Shown here piece by piece: positions 24,920-33,257 of a stretch of 51,681 nucleotides of DNA (position 1 is its first letter; each line of letters starts with the position of its first letter). Made by a program: the position numbers and the translations under genes. The DNA lies in the NCBI GenBank assembly GCA_937906945.1, contig CALCUE010000001.1:1-51681 (forward strand), in the 5' to 3' direction. The notes beneath the pieces were generated by a model. The model saw only the letters and a program-made list of their open reading frames with translations, ran no database searches and was not told where the DNA came from. The DNA is from an uncultured Clostridia bacterium (GTDB lineage: Bacteria; Bacillota; Clostridia; Oscillospirales; Ruminococcaceae).

Positions 24920-24949
24920 ATTATATCAGCGCATGTACCTCCTCTTCAA
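24920..24949 (-). promoter_or_regulatory. Candidate promoter of xis-int
   Basis: On the minus strand TTGAAG (24949-24944) and TATAAT (24925-24920) are separated by 18 bp, in the 101-bp gap between the FtsK-like gene and xis. This would allow xis-int expression independent of rep. Confidence 0.55.
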
Positions 24950-24963
24950 GATAATAATAGTTT

Positions 24964-26283
24964 TTAGATGAAATCCCGTTCTTCATCAAACAGAAAGCCT
25001 TGAAAAACAGTTCTGTCGATATCGTTGAGCATAAAGCAGCCGGGAATGTGCTTCGGAATGTTGTCCGAAGCGTCGGTGCAGTCCAGAACGATCTGGGAAA
25101 GTACCTGGTCACAGGCACCACAGAGCCGACATTGGATGTTGTTTTTGATTTGTCCGGGAATAATGGTAGCGTCCGGTCGTTGCGTCGCCAAAATGAGATG
25201 CACCCCAAAGGCCCGTCCCTGACGGGCAATCGTTGAAAGAGCCGCTTCCATCTGATTGACTAAATCCTTCTGCTCTTTGGAAAGACCCCGGGTGTCAAGA
25301 ACTTCCGCAATCTCATCGCAGGCGAAAATAATTCGTTTTAAGCGTACCGGTTGGACTTTGTTGTATTCATGGATATTCGGTAGGCCGCTCTCTTTCAAAA
25401 TCTTTTTGCGGTCTTCAATGGTGGCGACAAGCTCACGGAGCGCTTCAAGAAGCGTTTTTTCATCGAAAATCATCTGACACTTTTTGTACCAGACGCCGGG
25501 AAAATCCACGCCGTCTTTGAAGTCGGAAAGAATGACGTTGGCTCCTTTGTTCAGAGCTTGCATCAAAAGCGATTTTAATAGCACCGATTTTCCGCTCCCG
25601 GTGGCTCCGCCAATCAAAACCATCGGAATAATGTTGAGGTCAATTTCCACAGGCATAGAGTCCGCACCAATCCCGGCGATAAGAACAAAATCCTCTTTGG
25701 AAAGCATTCGCCCGTCCCAGGCGATTTGGGTAGGAAAGTCACCGTTCGCGTTAACAAAGCGCAGAATGACATTCCGCTTTCCTTTGGAATAGTCCAAACC
25801 CAAAATCGTAATATTGAGCGCCGATTCGATATATTCCTTTTTCTTCGTCCATTCGCAAAGCGGAATGGTGTTGGCGTCGAAGGTATAGATTTTTACCCGT
25901 TGGTTTTGCGGATCGGTCGCCCGATTCAGAAGCATTGGGGCTTCTCCGATGCTGTTGATGAAGTCGGAACGGATGAAATCCGCCTCGGGGTCCCGGATAA
26001 GTGTCGGTTTCCCAAAGATGTATAACACAGCCGCGTCAACAATCAGGGAAATCATGATGGCAACCAATCCCCAGAGCCGTTGCCCGAACAGTTCCAATGG
26101 GTTTAAGCCGTCCGGTTCCCGAAGCAAAAGAAACGTGCAAAGAGCGGTTTCCGCTATCAGCAGTACGAACAGGATAAGCAGTTTCACCGGCGATTGGATG
26201 GTCTTTTTGATTCCCAAACCGATGTAGGTCAAAAGATAACGGAGCCGTTCGGTTCTCCGGATGTCTTCTTTATTCTTGAGCAT
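24964..26283 (-). CDS. FtsK/SpoIIIE-like DNA translocase of the element
   Basis: The protein is 439 aa from the ATG at 26283 (AAGGAGG, 7 bp upstream); it overlaps the end of rep by 14 bp. Two transmembrane helices lie at about residues 33-52 and 70-92. The FtsK ATPase has Walker A 'GGATGSGKSVLLK', Walker B 'RIIFACDEIAEVLD', and 'RQGRAFGVHLILATQRPDA', the conserved FtsK/TraB-type motif. It is likely a membrane-bound motor or coupling protein that moves element DNA between cells, as TcpA or ConQ do, although no secretion-channel genes are present. Translational coupling to rep suggests the two work together. Confidence 0.9.
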   Translation of the reverse strand: MLKNKEDIRRTERLRYLLTYIGLGIKKTIQSPVKLLILFVLLIAETALCTFLLLREPDGLNPLELFGQRLWGLVAIMISLIVDAAVLYIFGKPTLIRDPEADFIRSDFINSIGEAPMLLNRATDPQNQRVKIYTFDANTIPLCEWTKKKEYIESALNITILGLDYSKGKRNVILRFVNANGDFPTQIAWDGRMLSKEDFVLIAGIGADSMPVEIDLNIIPMVLIGGATGSGKSVLLKSLLMQALNKGANVILSDFKDGVDFPGVWYKKCQMIFDEKTLLEALRELVATIEDRKKILKESGLPNIHEYNKVQPVRLKRIIFACDEIAEVLDTRGLSKEQKDLVNQMEAALSTIARQGRAFGVHLILATQRPDATIIPGQIKNNIQCRLCGACDQVLSQIVLDCTDASDNIPKHIPGCFMLNDIDRTVFQGFLFDEERDFI

Positions 26284-27277
26284 GAGCATCCTCCTTCCAT
26301 GAGGGAACCCGGTGCTCAACGATGGAACCGTTTCTCTTAAACTCTTTGATGGCGCTGATGCGTCGGCAAAAGGCTTTCCATTGTTCAGGCCGTTCTCTTT
26401 GAATTTCCCGGTACTGTTCCTTAAAAGGAATGTTGGAAGTGATAAAGACCTTGGTGTAGCAGGCAACACGGTCATGAAACCGTGCCGGAAGCTCCAGAGG
26501 GTAAATATCCAGGTAGTTTAACATATCCTCCATGGGGATTTGTCCATAAAATTCCTCGAAAACAAGAACGTCCTGCGTATCATAGGCGTCAAAATAGACC
26601 GGTTTTCCTTTCGGGTAGCTTGTGATACGGCAGATCTGACCTCCTTCAAAAGCGTCAAAAATGGACTTCGTTTTCCCGGTTCCCAGAGCGCCGTAAAGAT
26701 AGGATACTTCGAGAAATCGCCTTTGGTTTTTGTATTTATCCCGCAAATAGCAATGGCGAACGTCCGATATTTCCTTTGTGTTAAACGCGAATTGTGGATA
26801 GAGTTTGATAATCTGATAATCGGTCAAGCCCTGTTCAATGAGCGCCATAATGATTTTTTTCTTTCCGGCCGCTTTACTTTCTTTTTCTTCCATAGCTCCG
26901 GATTCCTCAAAGGTTTCGGGCAGGGAAGTCAGCGCTTTTTCAGAGTTGAGATATTTGCCTTCTTTCCGAACATAGTCCCGGCACTCCTGCAACGTTCCGC
27001 AGGCTTTATCGATATGAGCGATTTTCGGGAAACGTTTTTTCACCGTTTCAAAGCGGCAGTTGTTGCGGGTTTCAAAATAGAGATGGGTGTGCAGCATCCC
27101 ACTCTCGGTTTTTTCATCCGCCATACAGTAATAACTGCTTTCAAACTGACTCAAACTTTCTTTCAACATTTCGTGAGTAATCCCATGTTTATCAATGTTG
27201 TCGAACGTGAGGAGCCAGCGTTTCCCCTGGTGGGAATTGCCCACCAGTTCAGATGGTTCTCCTAAAATCAATGGCAT
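26270..27277 (-). CDS. rep: CRESS-type replication initiator (HUH endonuclease + SF3 helicase)
   Basis: The protein is 335 aa. HUH motif 1 is 'WLLTFDNI' (residues 21-28), motif 2 is 'HTHLYF' with H63 and H65, and motif 3 is 'YVRKEGKY' with the nicking Tyr Y102 and K105, the YxxK form of circovirus and geminivirus Reps. The SF3 helicase part has Walker A 'GALGTGKT' (196-203), Walker B 'DVLVFEEF' (about 230-238) and motif C 'VFITSN' (about 275). This combination is the hallmark of CRESS-DNA viruses and related bacterial plasmids (pCRESS). It should nick the adjacent stem-loop and drive rolling-circle replication of the excised element. The start at 27277 has only a weak ribosome binding site. 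Confidence 0.9.
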   Translation of the reverse strand: MPLILGEPSELVGNSHQGKRWLLTFDNIDKHGITHEMLKESLSQFESSYYCMADEKTESGMLHTHLYFETRNNCRFETVKKRFPKIAHIDKACGTLQECRDYVRKEGKYLNSEKALTSLPETFEESGAMEEKESKAAGKKKIIMALIEQGLTDYQIIKLYPQFAFNTKEISDVRHCYLRDKYKNQRRFLEVSYLYGALGTGKTKSIFDAFEGGQICRITSYPKGKPVYFDAYDTQDVLVFEEFYGQIPMEDMLNYLDIYPLELPARFHDRVACYTKVFITSNIPFKEQYREIQRERPEQWKAFCRRISAIKEFKRNGSIVEHRVPSWKEDAHAQE

Positions 27278-27302
27278 GCAGTTTCTTTTTTTCTGCGAGG
27301 TG

Positions 27303-27347
27303 CGAGCCCGTCGCGTTTAAGGTAATACTAAGGACGCGACGGGCTCG
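27303..27347 (-). other. Predicted rolling-circle origin: stem-loop with TAGTATTAC in the loop
   Basis: Perfect 14-bp arms (27303-27316 and 27334-27347) enclose a 17-nt loop. On the rep-coding strand the loop contains TAGTATTAC (27330-27322), which fits the CRESS-virus nonanucleotide NANTATTAC; in those viruses Rep cuts between the last T and AC. It lies 26 bp upstream of the rep start, in the same orientation relation as in circoviruses. Confidence 0.8.
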
Positions 27348-27349
27348 TC

Positions 27350-27408
27350 CGGAGCACCGGGGCAAAATAGCATCTTCGATGTTATTTTAGAATGCCCCGT
27401 GTGCTCCG
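27350..27408. repeat. Second large nested hairpin next to the origin
   Basis: Arms CGGAGCACCGGGGCA (27350-27364) and TGCCCCGTGTGCTCCG (27393-27408) pair with a single bulge. Inside, AAAATAGCATC and GATGTTATTTT pair around a TTC loop. There is no T run, so it is not an obvious terminator. It may be a Rep-binding site or a lagging-strand (single-strand) origin. Confidence 0.65.
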
Positions 27409-27419
27409 AATCAGCAGAA

Positions 27420-27740
27420 TCAGCCCTTCTTTCCGAGAACCTCGATGCCTTCCGCTTTCGCAGATAAGGCAACGTCTTTCCCCGACATATACGGCGTAAC
27501 TTCAAGACCGTGGAACTTTACCTCCAGGTAACCTTCGACCTCGGTCACAATAGGATCACCGGGGATTTTTACGCCAAGTTTTTCAAAGTTTTTGTCCGGA
27601 AGCGTTACCGTATAGCGATAACCAACCAGATTGTTCGTTTTCACGCCGTCTTTATATTCGTAAGCCGGCGCGACTTCAAGAAGCCAAAAATGGGTTCCCA
27701 AAGTTTTGTTAATATCGATTTTTAATTCATTGAGTTTCAT
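27420..27740 (-). CDS. Hypothetical protein preceding the origin and rep
   Basis: A 106-aa protein with ribosome binding site AAAGGAG. I do not recognise a family. It is soluble and strand-rich ('LVGYRYTVTLPD', 'GYLEVKFHGLEVTPYM'), and ends in a short basic tail. Its small size and place as the first gene of the rep operon recall the small DUF961-like proteins at the head of many ICE replication modules, but I see no direct sequence match. A role in replication or regulation is inference. Confidence 0.75.
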   Translation of the reverse strand: MKLNELKIDINKTLGTHFWLLEVAPAYEYKDGVKTNNLVGYRYTVTLPDKNFEKLGVKIPGDPIVTEVEGYLEVKFHGLEVTPYMSGKDVALSAKAEGIEVLGKKG

Positions 27741-27774
27741 GGATTTTTTCTCCTTTCATTTCGTTGCGGGTTGA

Positions 27775-27804
27775 TGTATACCCATGCTGTTTCGTTTTGA
27801 ACAA
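27775..27804 (-). promoter_or_regulatory. Candidate promoter of the rep operon
   Basis: On the minus strand TTGTTC (27804-27799) and TATACA (27780-27775) are separated by 18 bp, about 35 bp upstream of the first gene. Confidence 0.5.
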
Positions 27805-27919
27805 TAATTTTAGTTTAACTTGCACACAAAGTAACTTTGGATCGGGTGTGCCACGCCCAACCCTAATGAAAGATTGTTTTTGTACTCTGAAAAGAATGAT
27901 TAAATGCGTTTTCTGTAAC

Positions 27920-27960
27920 AAAAAAAGAACCTTCGTAGAGAGGGACTCTACGAAAAGTTC
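27920..27960 (-). terminator. Terminator after the restriction-modification operon
   Basis: On the minus strand the stem TTCGTAGAG / CTCTACGAA, extended by GAAC/GTTC, is followed by seven T. It lies between the end of the leftward R-M operon and the rep operon. Confidence 0.7.
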
Positions 27961-28076
27961 TCCGGCTTTTTCATATTTTTAGTTCTAAAAACAGAAGAAC
28001 GATCTCCTTTATACCATACTAGAAAATGTCCTTGTGAGGAATCGGTCTGCTATGAAAATTGTATTTCGATTTTTAG

Positions 28077-28307
28077 GTAGACTTCTCCTACAAGGTGTAC
28101 TCAAAAAAATAATCCTTGCGGATAACCAAAACAATCTTTCATGACTATAGATTACCACATTAGGGAGGCGGTGTCAATTGTCAAAGCGAACATACGTTCT
28201 CCTGCGTTTGTAGAGTTTTTACTACAAAATGTCCAAATTGTTCTTTTTTTGTTTCTGCACGCTGAACATGAGTATCGAAAACGCAATTTCCGTAGAAAGT
28301 TTACTAC
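28077..28307. repeat. Family of GTAG-N7/8-CTAC palindromes
   Basis: Palindromes occur at 28077-28091 (15 bp), 28210-28225 (16 bp, extended by TTT/AAA) and 28292-28307 (16 bp, extended by TTCC/GGAA). A fourth, 17 bp long, at 27935-27951 forms the core of the terminator. The last two share the form GTAGA-N5/6-TACTAC. Apart from these, the 612-bp gap 27741-28352 shows only the rep promoter and no convincing gene. Confidence 0.55.
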
Positions 28308-28352
28308 GGAAGTAACCTTCAATCGATAAACGACACATATACTATATATTTT

Positions 28353-29084
28353 TTATAATCCTTGCACAACTTCCGTATCAAGTCGTTTCTTTCGTTCCAT
28401 CCAATCTGGCATTTGGATAGTCAGAAAATCATAGAATTGTGAACTATGATTTTGGTAAAGAAGATGTGTAAGTTCATGTAAAGCAACATATTGTATGCAT
28501 CTAATGTCCGCTTTTAACAGATATTCATTGAGCGTTATCTTACATTTTGAAGGAGTACAGCTTCCCCAGAGTGTTTTCATTTTCCTGATTGAAATAACAG
28601 GTTTTTTAATGCCGTATTTCTTGAAAACACTCTCATAAAGTTCATCGACAACTCGTTGATAAGTTTCAGAGGCCATCATACGCCACCACCTATTAAAAAT
28701 TCTCTGCGCAAGTTCCTCATCTTTAATATCCTCAAGATATAACGTGATTCTTTTTTCATCAATTTGAATGTCATTCATCAAGGACGCTTCCTTATAAATC
28801 CGCATATCTTTACCGAGATATTGAGTTGAAGATCCATTACGGATGTTTTCAAGGTTATTATATCCGCTTGATTTTTTATATTTCGTCATCTGTTCATCTA
28901 TCCAAGAAGCACGTTCAAATAAAAAGTTTTCTATCCAGTCTGTTGGTACTTGTTCTGGGACAGATAATGCTATTTCAAGCGAACGAAAGACTTTCAAGTG
29001 CACGTTTTTAATCTTCTTTCGATAGATGTTAACCTCAACTCTTCCGTTAACTGCCCCTAAATCTACAATTAGTTTTTCCATCAA
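28353..29084 (-). CDS. YgjP/SprT-like M48-type zinc metalloprotease linked to type I R-M
   Basis: The protein is 243 aa. The metal site is 'HELTHLLYQNHSSQFY' (HExxH plus a downstream His). Before it stands 'WGSCTPSKCKITLNEYLL', the signature 'WGSC' of the YgjP/DUF45 family. These predicted zinc peptidases are often encoded next to hsdR. The substrate is unknown; turnover of the restriction subunit, as ClpXP does in E. coli, would be a sensible guess. The start overlaps the hsdR stop codon (ATGA), so translation is coupled. It is the last gene of the operon. Confidence 0.88.
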   Translation of the reverse strand: MMEKLIVDLGAVNGRVEVNIYRKKIKNVHLKVFRSLEIALSVPEQVPTDWIENFLFERASWIDEQMTKYKKSSGYNNLENIRNGSSTQYLGKDMRIYKEASLMNDIQIDEKRITLYLEDIKDEELAQRIFNRWWRMMASETYQRVVDELYESVFKKYGIKKPVISIRKMKTLWGSCTPSKCKITLNEYLLKADIRCIQYVALHELTHLLYQNHSSQFYDFLTIQMPDWMERKKRLDTEVVQGL

Positions 29085-32000
29085 AATCTTACAACCGCTA
29101 CTTTCATAATTTCATCAATCATTAAATCAATGATGTCTATGTTCGAACTATCAATCACATAGCCAATAGAATCAAACATATCAAACAAGCAGTCATCAAG
29201 AGCTCGGTGAATTTGCTTGTGGACAACCTCATTATGTTTCCAATCACGTTTTGCGTTTTCAGAAACAGCATCTCGAACTTTTCTTGAGTATTCCGCAATT
29301 AATTCTTCTAAATCGGCCGTAATTTCTAATGCCGATTTGGAACGCAATACTGTAATAATAGAGCCATAGAAAGCCTTGGTATCACTATCCCCAACAATAG
29401 AAGTCGGATAATCCTGGGTCAATCTCCCGTTGCGGAAATCGTCTGCCATATTTTCCATCGTGGTATAATATTTGTCAGCGTCCCTGTCTTGATCATAATC
29501 CGCGATGGTCTTTTTGATTTTTTCAGAAAACTCCTCATAAAGCAGAGGATCGTCATACCGGATTTGTTTCAGTTCCGACTCAATGCGGGTTTTAATCTTA
29601 TCTGCCTTGACATTTTTCGGATCATCCCCGCTAAGCAGCTTTTCCATTGCTTTTTCGTCGGTAATAGAAATGGGCTTTACCACTTGACACACATCAGTAG
29701 CATTTACAAATGTGTCTAATAAATTCTTAATCCCAGCTTCATATTTAGATAAATCTATTTCGTTATCAAAACGTTCGATAACGCTTTGGCGGAGTTTATC
29801 GAAAAATCGATAATCACGACGATATTCTTCGAGTTTATCAAAACCGATTTCAACAAAAATATCCCGATTTGTTAATGCCAGATTCAAAAGGTTCGCATAG
29901 TTCTTGAGCTTTTCATAAAATTCATTACGTTTTTCATCGTCCTCAAGGCTAAGTTGCCATTCATCCGAAGCTGCATCTTTCGCGACATCGTCAAATAATT
30001 TCAAAAGTTCTGCGTGAGCATTTTCGAGTTTATTCTTTTCATCGACCGGCCCAAGAATAGCGCTTTCTATATCCTCTTGATCAAAAAGATTCATTGCCGA
30101 TTCCGCATCATCATAAAGATCCAACGCGGTTTTTAATTTTTTGAAAATACCCCAATAGTCCACAATCAGACCGAAATCTTTTCCTTTATATACACGATTT
30201 ACTCTGGCAATCGCTTGAAGAAGATTATGAGCTTGCAGCGTCTTATCAACATATAATACGCCGGCAACCGGAGCGTCAAAGCCCGTAAGAAGCATATCCT
30301 TTACAATAAGCATATTGATATCGCCTTCGGGATTTTTGAAGTCCTCACAAACCGAATCCGTGTATTTTTCATCATTGTCGCCAAAAAGTGGTTTTACATG
30401 CTTATCATGATAATCTTTGATTTTCTTAATGGCTTCCGATGTATTATCGTCATCGTCGCCCTCACGTTTGTCTCCAAATGTAATGACAACACGCGGATTT
30501 GCTTTTTTACCCGGTAAAGAAGAAATGATATTGTAAACATCAACCGCAGTTGCACGGGAGGAGCAAACTACAATGGCCTTTAATCCTTTTGGTAAACAAT
30601 AGTTGGTAAAATGGTCGTAAATATCAAAAGCAATCAGATTGATCCGGCTGCTGGCTTCGGCAAGCTTTGTGAACTTGCTATATTTCGATTTGAGCTCTTT
30701 TTTAGACTCTTCCGGCAAGTTCTCTGTTAAACTATCAAAGTATGTGTCGATAACATCATTCGGATCATTTTGCTTGACTTTTCTTCCTTCATAAACCAGT
30801 GGAACCGTAATTTTATCTTCAATAGACCGCTTCATTGTATAGTTATGGATCGGCTCACCGAATTTTTTATAAGTATTGCGTTTAGACTGCGAAATCAACG
30901 GCGTACCGGTAAACGCAATCAGCGTAGCATTCGGCAAGACCTCTCTCATATAGTTATACATAGCGCTGTACTGAGAGCGGTGCGCCTCATCAATCAAAAC
31001 ATAAAAATTTTCACTATTTGGTTCAAGATAGTGGTTCTTGCATACGGTTTCAAATTTATTGATAAGCGTGGTAATAACAATATTGCTCTTATCTTTCAGC
31101 AGGGTTTTCAGGCCTTTTCCGGTCGCGGCACGCACCGGCTCCATTTGTGAATTGGCAAAATTGTCCCGGATTTGTTTATCAAGGTTTACACGGTCGGTAA
31201 CAATAACAAAACGAGGCTGTTCAGCGGATTTTCTGTTTTGTATCTTCTTTACCAGCATCACCATGGTAAGACTTTTTCCGCTTCCCTGCGTATGCCAAAT
31301 TACGCCACCCTTAGAATCTTTCTGATCGAGTCCGTCAATACGTTTCATAGCATTCTCGACCGCAAAAAACTGTTGGTGACGACAAATTTTCTTTATATTG
31401 CTGTCATATAAAATGTAATCATGGATAAGATTCAAAAATCTCTTCTTATCAAAAAGAGAAGCCGTGATACGATCCTGCTCCAGAATATGGCCATCCGGAG
31501 AACATTGCTGGCAAATAGCCTTTTGCCAATCCACATCGTCCTCACGCCACTCAACAAAATAGTCGGCAGATGTTCCGCAAGTGCCGTAAACCACTTTGTT
31601 CGGGTTCATCGCCAAAACCAGTTGAGCATATTTAAAAAGCTGTGGGATATAATCCGGGCTCATGTTGCGAACATTCTGCAAAACGCCTTCTTTGACATCA
31701 ACGCTTGACTTTTTGCACTCGATAACGGCAAGTGGGATCCCGTTGACCATGAGCACGACATCCGGCCTTGCATATTGACCGTTCGGACGCTCAACGCTGA
31801 ATTCTTCTGTTACCTGCCAAATGTTGTTTGCCGGATGCTCAAAATCAATATAGGACAAATCGAAGGACTGCCGAACAGGAACGTCTTTGTCGATTACTAC
31901 GTTTTCTTCAAGACTGATACCGAGAGTCAGAAGGTTATAGATCTCTTTGCTCGCCAAAGAAAGCCCCTGTAACAGAGAGGCATCCAGAGCGTTGACGGCA

Positions 32001-32224
32001 CGCTGAACAGACTCACCGGAAAAGTTGAGCTCATAGTTTTTATATTTGAATGTCTGCTTGTTTAAAAAACGAATCAGCTCATCCGTGAAAATCACTTTGG
32101 ATAAGCTGCCGCGTTTTTGCTCTGCTTCGCTCCTTGAAACATATTCATACCCCATCTTTTGTAAAAAAGAGAGTAATCTGTCCTGACATTCGGGACGCTC
32201 ATTGAATATCCTATGATCCGGCAT
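29081..32224 (-). CDS. hsdR: Type I restriction endonuclease subunit R (HsdR)
   Basis: The protein is 1047 aa, close to the size of EcoR124-type HsdR. The N-terminal PD-(D/E)xK nuclease has 'RPDVVLMVNGIPLAVIECKK'. The SF2 translocase has motif I 'HTQGSGKSLTMV', motif II 'VLIDEAHRSQY', motif III 'IAFTGTPL' and a late motif 'DMLLTGFDAPVAGVLYVD', followed by 'QAIARVNRVYKGKD'. The C-terminal helical part (about 720-1047) binds the methylase core. It translocates and cuts DNA carrying unmethylated target sites. Ribosome binding site GCGAGGGA. All key residues are intact. Confidence 0.96.
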   Translation of the reverse strand: MPDHRIFNERPECQDRLLSFLQKMGYEYVSRSEAEQKRGSLSKVIFTDELIRFLNKQTFKYKNYELNFSGESVQRAVNALDASLLQGLSLASKEIYNLLTLGISLEENVVIDKDVPVRQSFDLSYIDFEHPANNIWQVTEEFSVERPNGQYARPDVVLMVNGIPLAVIECKKSSVDVKEGVLQNVRNMSPDYIPQLFKYAQLVLAMNPNKVVYGTCGTSADYFVEWREDDVDWQKAICQQCSPDGHILEQDRITASLFDKKRFLNLIHDYILYDSNIKKICRHQQFFAVENAMKRIDGLDQKDSKGGVIWHTQGSGKSLTMVMLVKKIQNRKSAEQPRFVIVTDRVNLDKQIRDNFANSQMEPVRAATGKGLKTLLKDKSNIVITTLINKFETVCKNHYLEPNSENFYVLIDEAHRSQYSAMYNYMREVLPNATLIAFTGTPLISQSKRNTYKKFGEPIHNYTMKRSIEDKITVPLVYEGRKVKQNDPNDVIDTYFDSLTENLPEESKKELKSKYSKFTKLAEASSRINLIAFDIYDHFTNYCLPKGLKAIVVCSSRATAVDVYNIISSLPGKKANPRVVITFGDKREGDDDDNTSEAIKKIKDYHDKHVKPLFGDNDEKYTDSVCEDFKNPEGDINMLIVKDMLLTGFDAPVAGVLYVDKTLQAHNLLQAIARVNRVYKGKDFGLIVDYWGIFKKLKTALDLYDDAESAMNLFDQEDIESAILGPVDEKNKLENAHAELLKLFDDVAKDAASDEWQLSLEDDEKRNEFYEKLKNYANLLNLALTNRDIFVEIGFDKLEEYRRDYRFFDKLRQSVIERFDNEIDLSKYEAGIKNLLDTFVNATDVCQVVKPISITDEKAMEKLLSGDDPKNVKADKIKTRIESELKQIRYDDPLLYEEFSEKIKKTIADYDQDRDADKYYTTMENMADDFRNGRLTQDYPTSIVGDSDTKAFYGSIITVLRSKSALEITADLEELIAEYSRKVRDAVSENAKRDWKHNEVVHKQIHRALDDCLFDMFDSIGYVIDSSNIDIIDLMIDEIMKVAVVRF

Positions 32225-32239
32225 AATGTTTCCCTCGCT

Positions 32240-33238
32240 TTATTTCTTCTTGCTTTCGATCAATTTTTGTGTTTCTTTTACAGAATCCAAAAAATCTTTT
32301 TCTACCTGAGAAAGCTCATCGCTCGTCCGTTTCCGATATTTTGCATATTCGTATTCCGCTTTTTCAATGGCCATTTCGTGCGAAATCGCCCCGGCGTTCT
32401 GCAAAACCTCGCTGTCGCTCATCTGAAGAAAATCATCAAGTTTCGCTACCCATTCTTTCATGGTCATAGCCTTGTGGCGCAGCGCCTGAAGCTCCGCGAA
32501 ATCAAGATAAGCCGACGTAATAGTATTCAGCTCTTTTAATTCCTGTTCACTCAGATAATTCTTTGCGGTAGTGATTTCCGATTTCTGCGGTTTTGACCCT
32601 TTGAAATTGGTAAGCCCCATAAACGGCTTGGTGCTATCGGCGCGAAGATAAACGATTTCGGGCGCGGTATGTCCGCTCACGGCAAAGTGCATTTTATTTT
32701 GTACAGTTTTGAAAAAGAGAATGCTTGTTTCGGCATTTTTGTCGTAGTCGATACTGGTCGCGTAAATATCAAGGATCTGTCGATAGAAAACTCTTTCGCT
32801 GGAACGAATATCGCGGATCCTATCCAAAAGCTCTTTGAAATAGTTTCCGCCACCGGCAGCTTTTAAAAGATCGTCATTCATGGCAAAACCCTTGATCAAA
32901 TATTCTTTCAAAACGCTGTTTGCCCAAATGCGGAACTGCGTACCGCGGAGAGATTTTACCCGGTAGCCGACGGAGATAATAACATCAAGATTGTAATACT
33001 CAACCGAATATGTCTTGCCATCTGAAGCAGTTGTTGCAATTTTTGCAACAACTGAATTTTTATCCAATTCGTTTTCATCAAAAATGTTTTTAATATGTCT
33101 CGATATGGTAGATTTGTCGCGTTGAAAAAGTTCTGCCATTTGGTCTTGAGAAAGCCAAACGGTTTCGTCTTCAAGAGTAACGTCGATCTTCGTCAAGCCG
33201 TCTTCGGTCTGGTACATTATGATTTGGTTGTCGTTCAT
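32240..33238 (-). CDS. RhuM-family protein within the R-M operon
   Basis: The protein is 332 aa from the ATG at 33238 (GAGGCGAG upstream). It has the family's full pattern: 'DETVWLSQDQMAELFQRDKSTISRHIKNIF' (a DNA-binding helix-turn-helix), 'YYNLDVIISVGYRVKSLRGTQFRIWA' and 'LKEYLIKGFAMND'. The C-terminal half resembles a Fic-like or DUF4145-like helical domain. RhuM was named from Salmonella SPI-3 and its activity is unknown. These genes often sit inside type I R-M loci between hsdS and hsdR, as here, so a regulatory or accessory defence role is likely. Confidence 0.9.
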   Translation of the reverse strand: MNDNQIIMYQTEDGLTKIDVTLEDETVWLSQDQMAELFQRDKSTISRHIKNIFDENELDKNSVVAKIATTASDGKTYSVEYYNLDVIISVGYRVKSLRGTQFRIWANSVLKEYLIKGFAMNDDLLKAAGGGNYFKELLDRIRDIRSSERVFYRQILDIYATSIDYDKNAETSILFFKTVQNKMHFAVSGHTAPEIVYLRADSTKPFMGLTNFKGSKPQKSEITTAKNYLSEQELKELNTITSAYLDFAELQALRHKAMTMKEWVAKLDDFLQMSDSEVLQNAGAISHEMAIEKAEYEYAKYRKRTSDELSQVEKDFLDSVKETQKLIESKKK

Positions 33239-33257
33239 ATCTCGCCTCATGCTGAAA

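Noticed and set aside
27317..27333. Plus-strand reading of the origin loop (TAATACTAA) as a geminivirus-like nonanucleotide
   Set aside because: The minus strand gives TAGTATTAC, an exact fit to NANTATTAC, and lies on the rep-coding strand as in circoviruses.
27727..27921. Minus-strand frame of 64 aa upstream of the rep operon
   Set aside because: It overlaps the candidate promoter and the start of the 106-aa gene, has no ribosome binding site and no recognisable pattern.
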